The notes below the pieces were generated by a model. The model made no database searches. It was not told where the DNA came from and saw only the letters and a list, made by a program, of their open reading frames with translations. Source: Furcasterigmium furcatum (lineage: Eukaryota; Ascomycota; Sordariomycetes; Glomerellales; Plectosphaerellaceae). Taken from it: a stretch of DNA of 64,000 nucleotides. A program made the translations under genes and the position numbers. The stretch covers positions 1,428,862 through 1,492,861 of the forward strand of contig BCIA01000004.1 of the NCBI GenBank assembly GCA_001599815.1, read 5' to 3'. This document shows positions 9,097 to 20,594 of this stretch, piece by piece (position 1 is the first letter of the stretch; each line of letters opens with the position of its first letter).

Positions 9097-12000
9097 ATGC
9101 GTGTCCACGCTTCCCTCGGTGCCTTGGCGACCGTCGGCCTCCTTGGCCGTTCGGTTGCGGCTCCGCCTCCAACGTGGGTTCATCGTGCCAAATCTGGCTC
9201 TCTTTTCTGCTCAACTTGTTCTTTGACTGACCTTTTCCAGCCCCGACCCGTATGGTGCCGAGATCTGCACTCCCACTGCAACCACCACTGTCTTCGTCAC
9301 CGTTCCTGACACGAACCCTGCTTCTGTCCCCGGAGATGGCGGCCTCCAGACTGCCACAGTCACGGTCCCCGACTCTGGTGCCCCCGGCGGCCCCGATGGC
9401 CCCGGTGCCTCTGCCCCTCCTGGTTTCCCCGGTTCTCAGACTTCTCTTTCTGTCACTTTCACTCTCACTTTGACCGACTACCCCGCTGGTTCAGGCCAAA
9501 CTCCTTACTCCGGCCCCAGGCCGTGGGAGACTCGTTCTACTGTTGCCACTCGCACCGTCACTGCCTTCCCCAACCCCCAACCTCCTGCCCCCACCGGTTC
9601 TGACGGATCTGGTTCACCTCCCGGCTCTGGAGATGGCCCTGGTGCCCCTGGCTCCCCGTCTGGAGATGGCCCTCCTGATCAGCCCGGCGATGGCTCGCCA
9701 GACCAGCCTGGTCACGGAACTCCTGGCGGTCCTGGCTCTCCCAAGGACGACTGCGTCACAGTCATCACCACCACCCTCTACCACACTGGCCCTGTTCCAA
9801 GCCAGGGCGGCGAGCCGACCATCGACACTGTCGTTGCCACTTTCACTGTCACTTATCCTGATGGACCAGGAGAGACCCAAGGTCCTGGCACGCCCGACCA
9901 CGGCGACCACGGACACGGCAAACCTCACACCACTGTGATCACCAGAACAGTCTACCAGCCAACTCTTGCGCCAGGACAACCCACAGTCTCTCGGGATGTC
10001 GTCGTCGAGACAGTCACCGTTCAAGTTTCCGACCCTGACGGCTCTGATGGCTCACCTTCTGACGGCACTTTCCCTCCTGGCATCACGCCGGGTCCTGTCG
10101 ACGATGGCCCTGTCTCTGTTTTTACCACCACCCTGTACCATCCCCGAACCGTCGATGGTGACGGTGTCACATTTGACTCTGTCGTTGCCACTTTCACTGT
10201 CACATTCCCTCCCCCTTCTGCCACTGGCCCTGGCGGCCCTGGCGGTCCTGGTGCTGGCGACTCCCTCACCTTCATCCCCACGACCTGGTACGAGACTACA
10301 GTCTGCCCTGACCCCTTCGGCAACCTCACCCCAACCATCAGGACGCACGTTTCCACCATCGCCAGCGTCCTGCCGCATCAACCCTCCCCCACTGGAGCAC
10401 CCGGCTCAGGTGGCCCTGACTCTGGCCCTGAAAGCCCTGGTGGTCCCGGTGGCCCTGGTGGTCCCAACGGCGGCGACTTCGTCACTGTCATCACGGAGAC
10501 TGTCTACCATCCCTCCCCCGCCCCCGGCGCGCCTGCTGACTCGACCCCATCCTTCGACGTCGTTGTCGCCACGATCACCGCAACCTTCCCTCAAGGCCCT
10601 GCTTCTGGCCTCCCCGACCCTGACGGCACCTCCGGCCCTCAAGGCCCCGGTGATTTCATTAGTGTCGTGACGACCACCATTTACGTCCCCGTTGCGACTG
10701 CCGGTCCCTCCGACCACAAGCCATCTGGCCCCGGCGAAGACGGGCTCCCCGGTGACGGCGGTATTGTTCAGACTTTCACTGTCACAGTTCCCCATCCCTC
10801 TCCAGCCCCTGGTGATCACATCACTGGTGCACCCCCTGCTCCCACCTCTGCCCCTGATCACGGTTCTGGCGATGTTGGCCCCGTCATCATCACAACTCTC
10901 TTCCACACCACCACTCACATTGGTCCTGACGGCAAGCCCACTGTCGGTGTCGACACGTTCACTGCGACCTTCACTGCCACAACCCCCTCTTCAGGCATCT
11001 CTGATGTTGGACCTGCTCCGACCGGCCCTCACGATGGCACTGAGCCGTACGTCACCATCATCACCTCCACCGTCACTCCCATCGGCGCCTCTCCCGACCC
11101 GTACGGCACTCTTGGCGGAGCTGGTCAGCCTGGCGCCTCCGGTGCCCCTGGCGCTCCCGGCTCGCCCTCAGGACCAGAGGGCTCTGGTGCTCCTGGTGCC
11201 CCAGGCTCGCCTTCAGGACCTGATGGCCCTGGCGGCCCTGTCGGACCCGATGGCTCTGCTCCCACTGTCATCGTCTTCACATCCACCATTTACCCTCCCT
11301 CCGGCACCGCAACCGGCCCTGCCTACCCTGGTGGCCCGGGTGTCCCTCCTCAGCAAACCGGTACTGATGACGGCCCCGTGACTGTTCTGAGCGCCACCTT
11401 CACCCTCACAGCGCCGCCTGGCCCTGGAGAGACTGGTCCTGGCGATGTTCAGACTGTCACTCAGTCCTTCACCTACACCTTCCCCTTTGACCCCACCGAC
11501 GGCAGCGATGGTCCTGGCGGACAGCCCTCTGCAACTGGCCGGCCTGCAGGCACTGGAGTTCCCACTCTCGGCGGCGCGCCGGATGCCTATGGCTCGGCGG
11601 TCAACACTGGTTCCGTACTTCCGGTCCCTCCCACCGACCCCGATGCTGACATCTCTGGCGTCATCCATCTCACCTCCACTGGCACCATCACTCAAACAGC
11701 TCCGGTCGGATATGGCGATGGTGCCTCTGGCATCCCGACTGACGGTTTGTTTCCTCCTCCCTCGCCGTCCGGCGGTGTTTCCATTCTCCCCATCCCCAAC
11801 CTGCCATCTGAGGTTCCTGCCCCCGGCGGACCGTCTGATCCCTCTCACTCTTCCGTTTCTGGTCAACTCCCCTTCCCGGGTCAGCCATCTGGTCAGCCCC
11901 AAATCCCCCCTTCAAAGCCGTCCATTACGGGCCACCCCAGTGTCCCTGGCGACGGATCAGTCCCAGATCAGACTTTTGCCCCCAGCCAGGTCACCGACCC

Positions 12001-13427
12001 TGCCAAGCACTCGGTGTCTGGCGCCCCAGGCGACGCCACGTCCAAGACCACATGCACCACCGACCTCGTTCCTGGCGGCGCGGGTTCTCCTGCCCCCGGC
12101 GATGGTTCTTCTTTCATCAGCCCTGTCGTTGTCCCCCCTCAGCAGACCACTGAAGACAGCCTTGGCTCCCTTCCCACAGACGGCTTCCCCGATGGTTTCC
12201 CCGACAGCTATGGTTTCCCCACCTTTGGTGGCCCGGTCCCCTCAGGTCCTTCGGCTGGTGCCCCTCCTGTTGTCAGCGACTCTGGCATCCAGACCTCAGG
12301 TGCACTGCCCACGCTCATTGACCCCCCCTCCCCGCATGGCGATGGTTCTGGCTTGTCCAGCAAGGACTGCACTACTGGTCTGAAGACCTTGGTCGTTTCG
12401 GCGGTGCACACGAGCACCTTCTTCAACATCATCCCCCAGGCCACCACGACCTACACATTCCCTTACGAGGCCCTGGTCACGGTTCACAGCACAGTTGTTA
12501 CGGAGAACCAGATCCCCACCCTTCGCAAATGGTTCAAGCGTCAGGAGGAAGATGTCATTCTCACTAGCGCTGTCTTCGCCAACACGACCTCACCCGCACC
12601 CACCAGCGGCACAGGGGAACCCACGGAGATCACTCTCTTCCCCACCGCCACTCTCGGAAATGCCAACACGCTTGTCACTGGCAGCACTCTGCCGACCTCG
12701 TCGGTCGACACTTCTGCTGTCGTCGAAGCAGGCACCCCTGTGATTTCAGTCCAGCTACCCATCTGCACCGGCGCCACTGAGGTCGGAAACCAGGTTCTCA
12801 CAGTGAGTGTCCCCTTGCTCCACGCTGTCATGTGTCGCTCCTAACTTGATATTCCAGTTTGACACCCTGCCTGATGGCCCTCTGTACAATCCGTACGAGC
12901 GCATCTGGTTCTCCCATGGCTTCTCCGTTGCCCCTCCCCCGTCTACTCCTTTTGTTCCCTCGTCGGGAGGCAAGCTCCTCAAGTTTGATCCGCCTGTGGT
13001 GCACAATTCCATTCTCGACACCGCTCAATTCGGCGTTGGCATTGATGCCGCTTCTGACTGCTTCCGCTTCAACTTCCACGGCGCCAACCTGGGCTGCAAC
13101 GCTGGACAGGAAGGACAGTTCTGTGAGTTCACCTTCACCGGTTACCGCTTCAACGCGACCCTCAATGCGGAGGAAGAGGCCATGTCACAGCTTGCCTGGG
13201 TTCCTGCCTGCTCCGCGGTCAACGAGTGCCTCCTCACGCCGTTCTTCGTGAAGGAATTCGATGACATCACCTCCGTGCTCGTCACGCTCCGCGTCGATGG
13301 TGAGCCCTCACCCTGGTTTGCCGACGAGGTCCGATTCGGATGGTATGACAACTCGTGCGAGGCTGGCCGTTGCCGCGCTGGCACCCCCCGCTACACCTCC
13401 CAGCGCAGGCTCGCCGTGCTTGAGTGA
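9097..13427 (+). CDS. Giant secreted modular repeat protein with C-terminal globular domain
   Basis: Three exons (9097-9173, 9241-12802, 12858-13427) give 1402 residues. A signal peptide (MRVHASLGALATVGLLGRSV) is followed by about a dozen modules built on paired beta-strand motifs: an ITTTLYHP-like strand, then a VVATFTVTFP-like strand. Gly/Pro/Asp/Ser-rich linkers such as GPGGPGGPNGG separate the modules. Near residues 1125-1126 a Lys-Arg (FKR|QEED) is a Kex2-type cleavage site. The last 189 residues (from 1214) form a non-repetitive Cys-containing domain with FDTLPDGPLYNPYERIWF, CFRFNFHGANLGC and VRFGWYDNSCEAGRC, suggesting a secreted beta-sandwich. There is no GPI signal or membrane anchor. 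A cell-wall or extracellular-matrix role is likely but inferred; no named family is recognised. Confidence 0.8.
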
Positions 13428-14620
13428 AGGTTCTCACCCCAACATTTGTCGCACAACCGCGACCAGCTTTCAACGGGAAGCATCCAGGTGGATGGGTGAT
13501 TGAGTTTGCTCACTGGGAATCTTGTCCAGCAGAGGCGATGCCTCGAAACTGCTGCTTAATTGTGTCACATTGCTCTGGGTTTTTGGGCGCCATGTACATC
13601 ATGACTTTATGGGGTGGGCCGGATGAACGTAGTTCTGTGCGGAGTTTTCTTTTCTAATGGGCGAGTAATACGGCGGCTTCTCGTCGATGTCAGACGCCAG
13701 AGCTCTTCCAGCATGTATTGTAGCCTCCCCGAGGTCAATGACATTGTTTTGGTCATGTCTTCCCCACACGTTGCTTGCTCTTGTGATTCGAAGCGGGTTC
13801 CAGAATTTGGACCGTCCCGGCGGCAGGAGCATGACGCCGATGCTTTAGCGAGATCGGCCATGGTCTTGGCCATTGGCCCGCCGGGCGTCGGGGGATTGCT
13901 ATCGCGGATGCTATCCAGCGGTCGGTTCCGCCCACCCAGATAGCGTCAACTTTTGACGGTCCTGTCGGCTGCAGGAAACGCAACGACAGCAGTCGCTCTC
14001 TGTCACCGCGACTTGATCAGGAACTGCTTGGATTTTCTCCTGCTCCAGCATCTCGTCTCAATTATTGTCCGCGGCTCGAGATGCCGCCAGGGCAAGTTAG
14101 TTCGTCTTGGAATTGCCCCGCGATGGCGGGGTGCGTCGGCCGAGGCGGGAATAAGCTATCGTGAGCCGGGATTCCCACGCCGAGGCCACCTCCATTCCCT
14201 ATAAGTACCAAATCAACCACGCCCTTGGGTGAGTCAATGGACGGACGATCGAGGTTTTGTCAGCGTGGAAGTCCCCCGGAAGAGATTACAGCAGATGCTA
14301 TTTGCCAATGCGACAGACCCTCTCCACTTCCCGGCGGCCGAACCGATCGACGTTTCTCACTCGGCCCGCAGTCCGCGCAAAGCTCCAGCGTCAGCTTTTT
14401 TTCAAGAAATCCACTTCCTTTCACATTGAAGAGTCATCGTCTTGAGAGTCTATGATCTAATTTTCTTTTCGCTGTTATCCCGAGCTACGTTGATGTTTCT
14501 TCCTCATTCACCTGTCCAACAACCTGGCCCCGAGGTTGCTGTCCTGCACCCGCGACGACTGTGAGTTGCACCCGGCAGAAGCTTCTTCCGACAGCGCCAA
14601 AATCGGAGGCGAGAGACGTC
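13428..14620. other. Intergenic between the repeat protein and MCT transporter genes
   Basis: Contains the 3' flank of the repeat protein and the promoter and leader of the transporter. Short frames on both strands at 13599-13983 have no recognisable features. Nothing else is seen. Confidence 0.55.
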
Positions 14621-16185
14621 ATGAAGAACGCGGCAACAACATCAAGGTCGGACGAGGATGAGAAGGCCTGCCATCCCACGCCAGATGACGATATGGTCAT
14701 CGAGGGCTTCACGGCCGAGGGCTCGAGTAGCTCAAGCACAGAAGACGACGCCCAGTCCCGGAAACTCGACGATGAAGAGAGACAGAGCAGGAAACGAGAT
14801 GCAGACGCCACAAGCATCGCGGGTCGGGTCATGAGCAGGATCACGACGAGATCGAGCGTTGCGCCCAGCCCACCACCGGATGGCGGGTTCACGGCTTGGA
14901 TGGTTGGTAAGTGTTGCTTACCCTGACCCTTTGGGGCCCGGCTGACGGTTTCTCCCCCAGTATTTTCAGGGCATCTTGTCATCATGTGCACATGGGGCGT
15001 CATCAACTCCTTCGGCGCTTTCCAAGCGCACTACACGACGACACTCGGGCGACCGCCCTCGGATATCTCCTGGATCGGCTCATTTGAAATTTTCCTCCTC
15101 TTCTTCATCGGCACTTTCACCGGCCGGCTCACTGATGCTGGCTTCTTTCGACCGGTCATGATCGTCGGCGTCGCGCTCGTGACTCTGGGCATCTTTACGA
15201 CGGCGGTCTGCACGCAGTACTGGCAGCTCTTCCTCGCCCAGGGTGTCTGTCTCGGACTGGGCAATGGGTTCCTTTTCTGTCCGACCATGGCCGTCATTTC
15301 GACGTACTGGCAGAAGAAGCGCGCCCTGGTCATGGGCATCGCGGCATGCGGCAGCGCGACTGGCGGCCTGATCTTCCCCAGCATGGTCCGCGAGCTCCTG
15401 CCGAAGATCGGCTTTGCTTGGACCGTGAGGGCCATCGGCTTCATCCAGGTGGGCTGTCTCGTCATCGCCCTGATCTTCCTGAAGACGAGGGTGCCCCCGA
15501 GGAAAAGCGGGCAACTGATCGAGTTTGCCGCGTTCAAGGAGCTGGAGTACACGTTTTATGCCATGGGAGCGTTCATGGTTCGTCATCCGAGACCTCTCAC
15601 AGGGAATGGCATGGGCCGCTAACCGTTCAATAGTGCTTCTGGGGCGTGTATTTCCCCTTCTTCTTCCTTTCGTCCTACTGCCGAGATATCCTCGGGATGT
15701 CGTACATCGATTCCCTCAACCTTCTCCTTCTTCTCAACGGCATCGGCTGCATCGGTAGGCTGCTTCCGAATCATTTGGCCGACCGCTACGGAGGGGTCAA
15801 CATGTTCATTCCGATGGGAGCTGCGAGCGGGCTGCTCATGCTCTGCTGGGCAGCCGTCTCTAATGTCCCGGGACTCTACGCGTGGAGTACGCTGTACGGA
15901 ATCTCTGCCGGAGGCATCCAGAGCTTGTTCCCTGCGGCACTGTCGAGTCTGACGACGGATCTGCGGAAGCAGGGCACCCGCATGGGCATGGTTTTCACCA
16001 TAGTCAGTTTTGCCGTCCTGACCGGGCCTCCCATCGAGGGTGTGCTCATCTCGAAGATGAATGGGAGTTATTTGGGAGCGCAGATCTTCGCGGGGACTGC
16101 GCTGGCGGTGGGAACTGGGTTCATGGTCGTCGCGAGAGAAGTGCGGCGGCGGAAGGGCGGCCAGCCCATGTGGTCGAAGGTGTGA
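14621..16185 (+). CDS. MFS transporter, monocarboxylate (MCT/MCH-like) family
   Basis: Three exons, 14621-14906, 14961-15577 and 15634-16185, give 484 residues. The cytosolic N-terminus is acidic and Ser-rich, followed by PPPDGGFTAWMV, the family hallmark just before the first helix, and then WGVINSFGAFQAHY. About twelve hydrophobic segments follow with a central loop near residues 270-290. Relatives move short monocarboxylates or related metabolites across the plasma membrane by proton symport, but the fungal branch is functionally diverse and the substrate is unknown. A GTG-initiated extension to 14561 has no ATG and is not used. All junctions join phases cleanly, as in MV|V at the first. 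Confidence 0.88.
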
Positions 16186-17029
16186 TATCTGTGCAGCATC
16201 TTGATGGCAGGGTATTTGTATTAGCGTTCATTTGGCAGGCAGCATTGTTCTTTTAGTTTTCTTCGGGTTTAGATTCATAATTTCCGGCATATACAGCCCG
16301 GCTTTGTCCATGATCCTCGACCGAGTTCTGGCAGATTCAGAGACAAGCCTACCTCCTCTTTTCAATAGCAGAACATACAAAGCTGCAAGCCCTTGATTCC
16401 AAACTTCGTATGATGCATCAAACCATGTCTGACATGACTCTTATCATTCCATTTTGCCGCTTGTTCGTTAGCATCGCTGCTGCAGTGTCCCCGCTGTATT
16501 TAAACCGGCCATTAGAAAGCTGAGCTCAGCTCATCGGTGTGCTGCGCTCTCACAGCCTCGCCCCGTTGACGCTCGATGTTTCCCAGTTTTTTCTCCTGTC
16601 TAAATGGCGCCTGGCATGTGATTTTGGCCCCGCTAACCTAACAGGACAAGGCTGTTGACGGAGGATCTGCAATGCGGAATGATCCAACTGACCTCACTCG
16701 GAGCGGACCGCCCTTAACCCCGCTGCTCTGGCTGACAAACACAGCGCCATGTTTGGTCATTCAGCCCTATGAAATCATACGTCAAGTGCTGCAGCCTGGT
16801 TATAATGGAGGCGGCTGTGTCGAGGAAGCGAGCAGGAGGCCCGGGGGTGGACCATGGCCGTGGGGGCCATTTCATCCTTGCTTGCTGGCCTCGCTCGGGC
16901 CTATATCTCGATGCAGTGCGCCCCGCTCCCAATATCGACAGCTGACACCCCGCGTCCGCGTCTCCCTTCCATGCTGTTCCGTTCGACAAGCTTCGAGTGA
17001 GTGCCTCGCCTGAGTGTCTTGGCTTCACG
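16186..17029. other. Intergenic, no supported gene
   Basis: An AT-richer 3' flank of the transporter followed by the promoter of the DUF2235-GTPase gene. Small frames at 16672-17097 lack any support. Confidence 0.55.
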
Positions 17030-20000
17030 ATGTTCCACTCACGACCCCGGCACGACATAAAGCGGATCGTGGTCTGCGTCGACGGGACATGGTACAATGC
17101 CGACGGAAAAGAGGGTACGTCGATCGCGAAAAATCACGCCTCAGTTGCGTCGCATGAGGGCGGGGATGCGTCCTAGAGCTGAACCATCGCAGGTCACGGC
17201 ACAGGCAATGTGAGCAACACGTTCAGGGTGTTTGCTTCGATCAAGCAGGGCACCTTCGAGCAGGGAGGCAAAAAGGTGAAGCAGGTAATGAAGCGCTGTC
17301 ATCGACCCCTACGGTGGCCTTGGTGAGTTGACAAGACATGCGCAGGTTGCCAAGTACTTCCCTGGCGTCGGTGTCAAGACGAACATCTACGGGAAGTACA
17401 GCGACGGCCTCACCGGGGACGGTTGCAAGGAGATCATCCGCGACGTGTACCAGGTTTGCGTCCCACTGCTTCCGGTGACGGCCGAGCTCATAACTGACTG
17501 AACACAGTACTGCTGCGCAGAGGTGACGAGTTCCCGAGATGAGCTTTGGCTGTTCGGCTTCAGTCGCGGAGCGTGTGAGTCTCCGAATAAACATGAGTCC
17601 CTTACTTCCCCGAACTTGACTGAAGCTTTCTCGCCCCGAAAGATGTTGTCAGGGCGGTCTCGGCGCTGTTTCGAGACATGGCCACCCTCGACAAGCAGAA
17701 CACGAATCAGTTCCACAAGGACTACAAGACGGCGCTGGACTTTTTGAATGCCAAGCAGAAGAAGCAAATCACCAGCCGGAAAGGAGAGGTGCGATCGTTG
17801 TCCCTCCCCTTTGGTTCGAAATGAAGTGTCGCTGACCTGAGCATTTCATGTGCTGTAGCTTCACAACTTCCTGTGAGTGAAGCGAAAAGAGCCGGCCTCC
17901 ATGGCGTTGAATGGCTAACCCGCCGCTTACAGAACTGAGAAAATGCGAGAAGGCCCTGTCATCCAGTTTTTGGGCCTCTTCGACACCGTGAAGCAGGCAA
18001 CCGGAGACGTCGACTTTGATCTCTCCTACACAAAGTCCATCCGCCGCGTTCGCCAAGCCCTCGCGATGAACGAAGACAGAACTCCCTATTCCCCGGAGAT
18101 ATACAACACAGCTTCAACTCCCGGTTGGGAGCCGGAGTCCATCATCCAGGCCTGGTTCGTGGGCTGGCATACCGACATTGGCGGCGGCGCCAAACACGAC
18201 GGGCTGTCCCTTTATCCGTTGCAATGGATGCTCACCGAGTGCCAGAAATACGACCTCATCTTGGAGCACAAACCGACCCAGTGGATCGCAGAAAAGGCAC
18301 AAACAGAACACCCGCCTTGCCTGGTGCTTCCCAGTATCGTTGGAGAGTCTGGTAAACGCCATTCCCTCCTCAAAGTCGAGGCTCAGGACAACAGCGACAG
18401 CGGCCAGGAACAGAATGCCAGTTTTCAAGAGTGGAAGTTTGCATATCAGAGCGGGATCACGATTGACTTCTACGACCTGCGGTCCTCCCACAGACATGGC
18501 GACCTACAGAAGTGGCAGGGCAAGAAGCTGAGGAAACGGGGCCATGAAGAAAAGGCGACTCATGGTGTGAAGCTGAACCCACCTGAAGGCATCATGTCCG
18601 TCCTGCAACGTCGTGCCCGGCCGGTGTTTTCTGCGGATGGGTTGGAAGGATATAACCCTGACGGTACGTTGGTGAACGCGGTCTGCATAACTTGGATTCC
18701 ATCGCTAATACTTTTCTCATAGGATCATATGGAACAATCATCCATCCCTCTGTATACTTTCTGCAGGACACGTATCCGAACCTGGGCATCAGAGAGGCTC
18801 TCCAAACATTCGAACAGAACCTCGACAAGTTTCGCGGCGAACTCAAGTCCGTCCAGCACGGCGACTTCTTCCCCTGGATGCTCTCGCGCACGCTCAAGAC
18901 ACGATATGACCAAGTGCGCATCCTCATCTGCGGCCGATCCGGCGTGGGCAAGTCGACACTTCTGAACCGCATATTCGGTGTAGATCTGGTAAGTGTGCTG
19001 AGAATGATACTTGGCCAGGTGTCCAACCATTAACCATGGCATGTTCCAGACCGATGTGAGCATGGACACAAGAGGCACGCACGACATCAACCAGGGATTT
19101 GAATCGGATCAGTACCCGGGCGTCATCATTCACGACTCGGAAGGGTTCGAGGCGGGAGACGCCAAGCGAGTCCAGGCCTTCGAGGAGTTCCTGAAGAAGC
19201 GATCCTCTACAGTCGCAACACAACACCAGCTGCATGCTGTCTGGTAAGCCCAGCCCCATCGTTTTACACATGGTGTCGGTATCAGTCTGACAAGCTATCC
19301 CAGGATTTGCAACGAGATGGATACGTCCCGGCCCATCGAAACTGCGATGGAGCTTGTCCTCGAACCGATCGTGAAGCACGCCCCTGAGCTCCCAGTCTTC
19401 CTCATCGGCACGAAGAAGGACAAGTTCCTCAGGAACGAGACCGACCTCACAAGAGATGAAATGCGCGCATTGGATTTGGGGCAGGCTTCCGACAAGACTC
19501 GCCAGATCAGCGATTCGCACGAACGAGAGAAGAGAGACAGTTGGCAGAAGAGGCTGGGGATCGACTGTCCCAGAGCAAACCAGATGCTCGCCATCAAGCT
19601 GATGTTTGTCTCGAGGGGTGAGTCCACACTGCATGCCTTGTTACCTCACATATCGCTGACAAGACACCAGATGACCGGGAGTCTGTCAAAGCTCTGATGC
19701 AAAACACCCTGGAGATGCTCTTCTCCGACAGCCTCCGTTCAGGGATGGTGGCAGCTCAAGTCGTCGACCCCGACCTCAAGATCGCCCTCGCCATCGACGA
19801 GACCGTCCGACTTCTCCGTACCGCGGTCACCGCGGCTTCTGCAGGCGCCGGTTTCCTGATCTTCAACTCCATCTCGACACCGTCGTACTCGAGGCTTCTC
19901 TGCGGCATTATCCTTCGCTGTTTCGGCCTGTCGGCCACGTCGGGCTCCCACAGCCGCGAGGAGGAAGTCGACTTCATCATGAGTAACATCGTCTGGTCAA

Positions 20001-20563
20001 ATCTCGGCTCTTTCATGGCCCTCTCTATGGCCACGGCCATCGGAAACGCCCCTCTCATCGTCACGACCCCCTTGTTCCAGGCCCCCGCGGCAGCGCGCAT
20101 GATCATCAAGTGCGCCTGCGATCTCATCATCATCCTGGACAGGGCATCCCAGGTCGGCGGCAAGCAGGTCACCCGGCAACAACTCCAGCAGGCATCGATG
20201 GAGTTCGTCAGGCCCCTCCGGGATGGTCCCAGCCGCGGCGACATCGACACGACCCTCGCCCGCGAGGGCGACTCGCTAAGGAAGCTAGTTCACCGGCGGG
20301 TCAACGGTCTAATCCCCGCTGTGTCGGTGCTTGCGGTGAAGATTTACACGAAGAAGCAGATTGAGAGCATTCGCATGGGAATCAAGGAGATCGTCGAGAG
20401 TCACCGGATGCGGCAGCCCCCGGACTACTCTCCCGAGTCTGGCGGCTTGGATAGGCCACCTGCGTATGCGCATTCCGTCGACACCGAGTCGCTACCCGAT
20501 ACGCTTCTGGGCTCTGCGGAGGACGAGGAGGACCTGAGGGAGCTGGGCAGTCTCAAGATATAG
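17030..20563 (+). CDS. DUF2235 alpha/beta-hydrolase fused to a GTPase domain
   Basis: Eleven exons: 17030-17114, 17193-17284, 17346-17453, 17508-17574, 17643-17788, 17859-17872 (14 bases), 17933-18663, 18723-18988, 19050-19243, 19304-19617 and 19671-20563, giving 969 residues. Residues about 10-440 are a DUF2235 domain, the fold of bacterial Tle1-type phospholipase effectors: RIVVCVDGTWYN at the start, nucleophile elbow GFSRGA with Ser114, and WHTDIGGG with His250 and Asp252. Residues about 480-640 are a GTPase: P-loop GRSGVGKST (485-493), DSEG (532-535) and TKKD (604-607). The C-terminal third has two hydrophobic stretches (about 725-750 and 783-830) and ends with two PPxY motifs (PPDY 922-925, PPAY 935-938). 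Lipid or ester hydrolysis controlled by GTP is inference. Confidence 0.87.
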
Positions 20564-20594
20564 TGCAGGAGTGTCATTTAGCTGTAGCTAGACA

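Noticed and set aside
9543..12383. Long Leu/Pro/Ser-rich ORFs in other frames inside the repeat protein gene
   Set aside because: Shadows of the repetitive coding frame; the chosen frame alone connects through introns to a signal peptide and C-terminal domain.
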